Shown: positions 43,051 to 43,462 of the stretch, one piece after another
How the letters are laid out: each line of letters starts with the position of its first letter
Position numbering within the stretch: the stretch's first letter is position 1
NCBI GenBank assembly: GCA_947302515.1
Contig: CAMYVT010000011.1
Span: forward strand, 1-43,462
Reading direction: 5' to 3'
Length of the DNA: 43,462 nucleotides
DNA from: an uncultured Caryophanales bacterium
Lineage (GTDB): Bacteria; Bacillota_I; Bacilli_A; RF39; UBA660
Program-made: the position numbers and the translations under genes
Notes under the pieces: generated by a model
What the model was told of the DNA's origin: nothing
Databases searched by the model: none
Seen by the model: only the letters and a program-made list of their open reading frames with translations

Positions 43051-43386
43051 ATGGCTGAAGTTCGTAAAAGAGTTGTTGAAGATACTTATAATACTTCTAA
43101 AATAAAAGTAAAGGAAAAATCTTCAAAAGAAAAAAAGAGTAATAAGAATACAAAGAAAGAAGAAAAAACAGTTAAGAAAACAAATAAAGATGAAAAGAAG
43201 AGTTTATTAACTCGTTTTCGTATTTTCTGTAATGGAGTAAAAAATGAGTTTTTAAAGGTTCATTGGACTTCTAAAAAAGATATGGTTAAATACTCTATTG
43301 CAGTTATTTGCTTTATTGTTTTTTGCTCTTTATTCTTCTATGTAATATATGTTTTATTTGCATTATTACAATCTTTATTTATGTAA
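43051..43386 (+). CDS. secE: Preprotein translocase subunit SecE
   Basis: Essential small subunit of the SecYEG channel. The C-terminal part is typical: NEFLKVHWTSKKDMVKYS (amphipathic helix with the conserved W-x-S/T-K) followed by one membrane segment (about 77-104). Residues 15-55 form an unusual Lys/Glu-rich, likely disordered N-terminal extension, so the protein has 111 residues against about 60 in B. subtilis. ATGGGTG precedes ATG 43051; the longer frame from TTG 43027 is less likely. nusG follows after 12 nt. Confidence 0.93.
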   Translation: MAEVRKRVVEDTYNTSKIKVKEKSSKEKKSNKNTKKEEKTVKKTNKDEKKSLLTRFRIFCNGVKNEFLKVHWTSKKDMVKYSIAVICFIVFCSLFFYVIYVLFALLQSLFM

Positions 43387-43398
43387 GGGGGATCTAAT

Positions 43399-43462
43399 AT
43401 GGAAAAACAATGGTATGTAGTTAATACTTATTCTGGACATGAGAGTAAGGTTAAGGAAAAAC
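43399..43462 (+). CDS. nusG: Transcription termination/antitermination factor NusG, N-terminal part (runs off the right edge)
   Basis: Only 21 codons are present: MEKQWYVVNTYSGHESKVKEK, the conserved start of the NusG NGN domain (WYVVxTYSGHE). Shine-Dalgarno AGGGGG precedes the ATG. Position after secE confirms the call. Confidence 0.95.
   Translation, partial: MEKQWYVVNTYSGHESKVKEK

Noticed and set aside
1..43462. Alternative genetic code (TGA as Trp), considered because of the Mollicutes-like composition
   Set aside because: TGA ends several genes (trmN6, rsmI, tilS) and tryptophans in conserved positions are TGG.
1..43462. CRISPR arrays, insertion sequences, prophage or integrases
   Set aside because: No spaced direct repeats, transposase or integrase frames were seen; the block is syntenic core genome.

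Overview
The window is a single chromosomal block around a replication origin of a very AT-rich, low-GC Gram-positive bacterium (Bacillota). It uses the standard bacterial code: TGA is a normal stop (for example at the ends of rsmI and tilS). Gene order follows the origin region of Bacillus subtilis, but heavily condensed. The left arm on the minus strand reads mnmE, jag, yidC, rnpA, rpmH. The right arm on the plus strand carries dnaA, dnaN, recF, gyrB, gyrA, SRP RNA, tadA, dnaX, ybaB, recR, holB, ricT, trmN6, rsmI, pth, mfd, metG, tatD, rsmA, spoVG, divIC, tilS, ftsH, dusB, lysS, cysS, mrnC, rlmB, sigH, secE and nusG. Small genome, extreme AT content and a compact Bacilli-type order suggest an uncultured Bacilli lineage related to Mollicutes/Erysipelotrichia (RF39-like). 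That placement is inference. No rRNA, tRNA, insertion sequence, phage gene or CRISPR array was seen.

Positions 1-2594 (minus strand) hold tRNA modification, membrane protein insertion, RNase P protein and ribosomal protein L34. Positions 2595-2904 are the origin: a cluster of DnaA boxes flanking an AT-rich stretch. A second DnaA box and AT-rich direct repeats lie between dnaA and dnaN, so the origin may be bipartite. Between dnaN and recF, where B. subtilis has yaaA, sits a clear ComK-family competence regulator with its own terminator and an unusual run of 10-bp repeats upstream. gyrB and gyrA follow. The 372-nt gap after gyrA contains two parS centromere sites that enclose two palindromes closely matching the Noc nucleoid-occlusion site, then the SRP RNA. 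This mixed parS/NBS cluster is the most striking non-coding feature here.

Positions 12150-22351 form replication/repair and RNA-modification operons (tadA, dnaX to mfd). An unrecognised 216-residue protein follows. metG is under a T-box riboswitch with a Met specifier. Next come a predicted WXG100-type N-domain fused to an M23 peptidase, tatD, and a cassette of two paralogous membrane-anchored proteins plus a SipW-type signal peptidase. After that are rsmA, spoVG, divIC, tilS and an ftsH with a Rho_N/SAP-like tail. Then come mscL, dusB, an RDD protein, lysS, an unusual transporter with a Lys/Thr-rich insert, cysS, mrnC, rlmB, sigH, a tail-anchored protein of unknown function, secE and the start of nusG.

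Transcription units are short. Most end in AT-rich intrinsic terminators, several of which are built partly from the last codons of the gene, and many are followed at once by an extended -10 promoter (TGnTATAAT). Starts were chosen by Shine-Dalgarno spacing, so several differ from the longest open frame. Functional calls rest on motifs recognised by reading; no database search was run.
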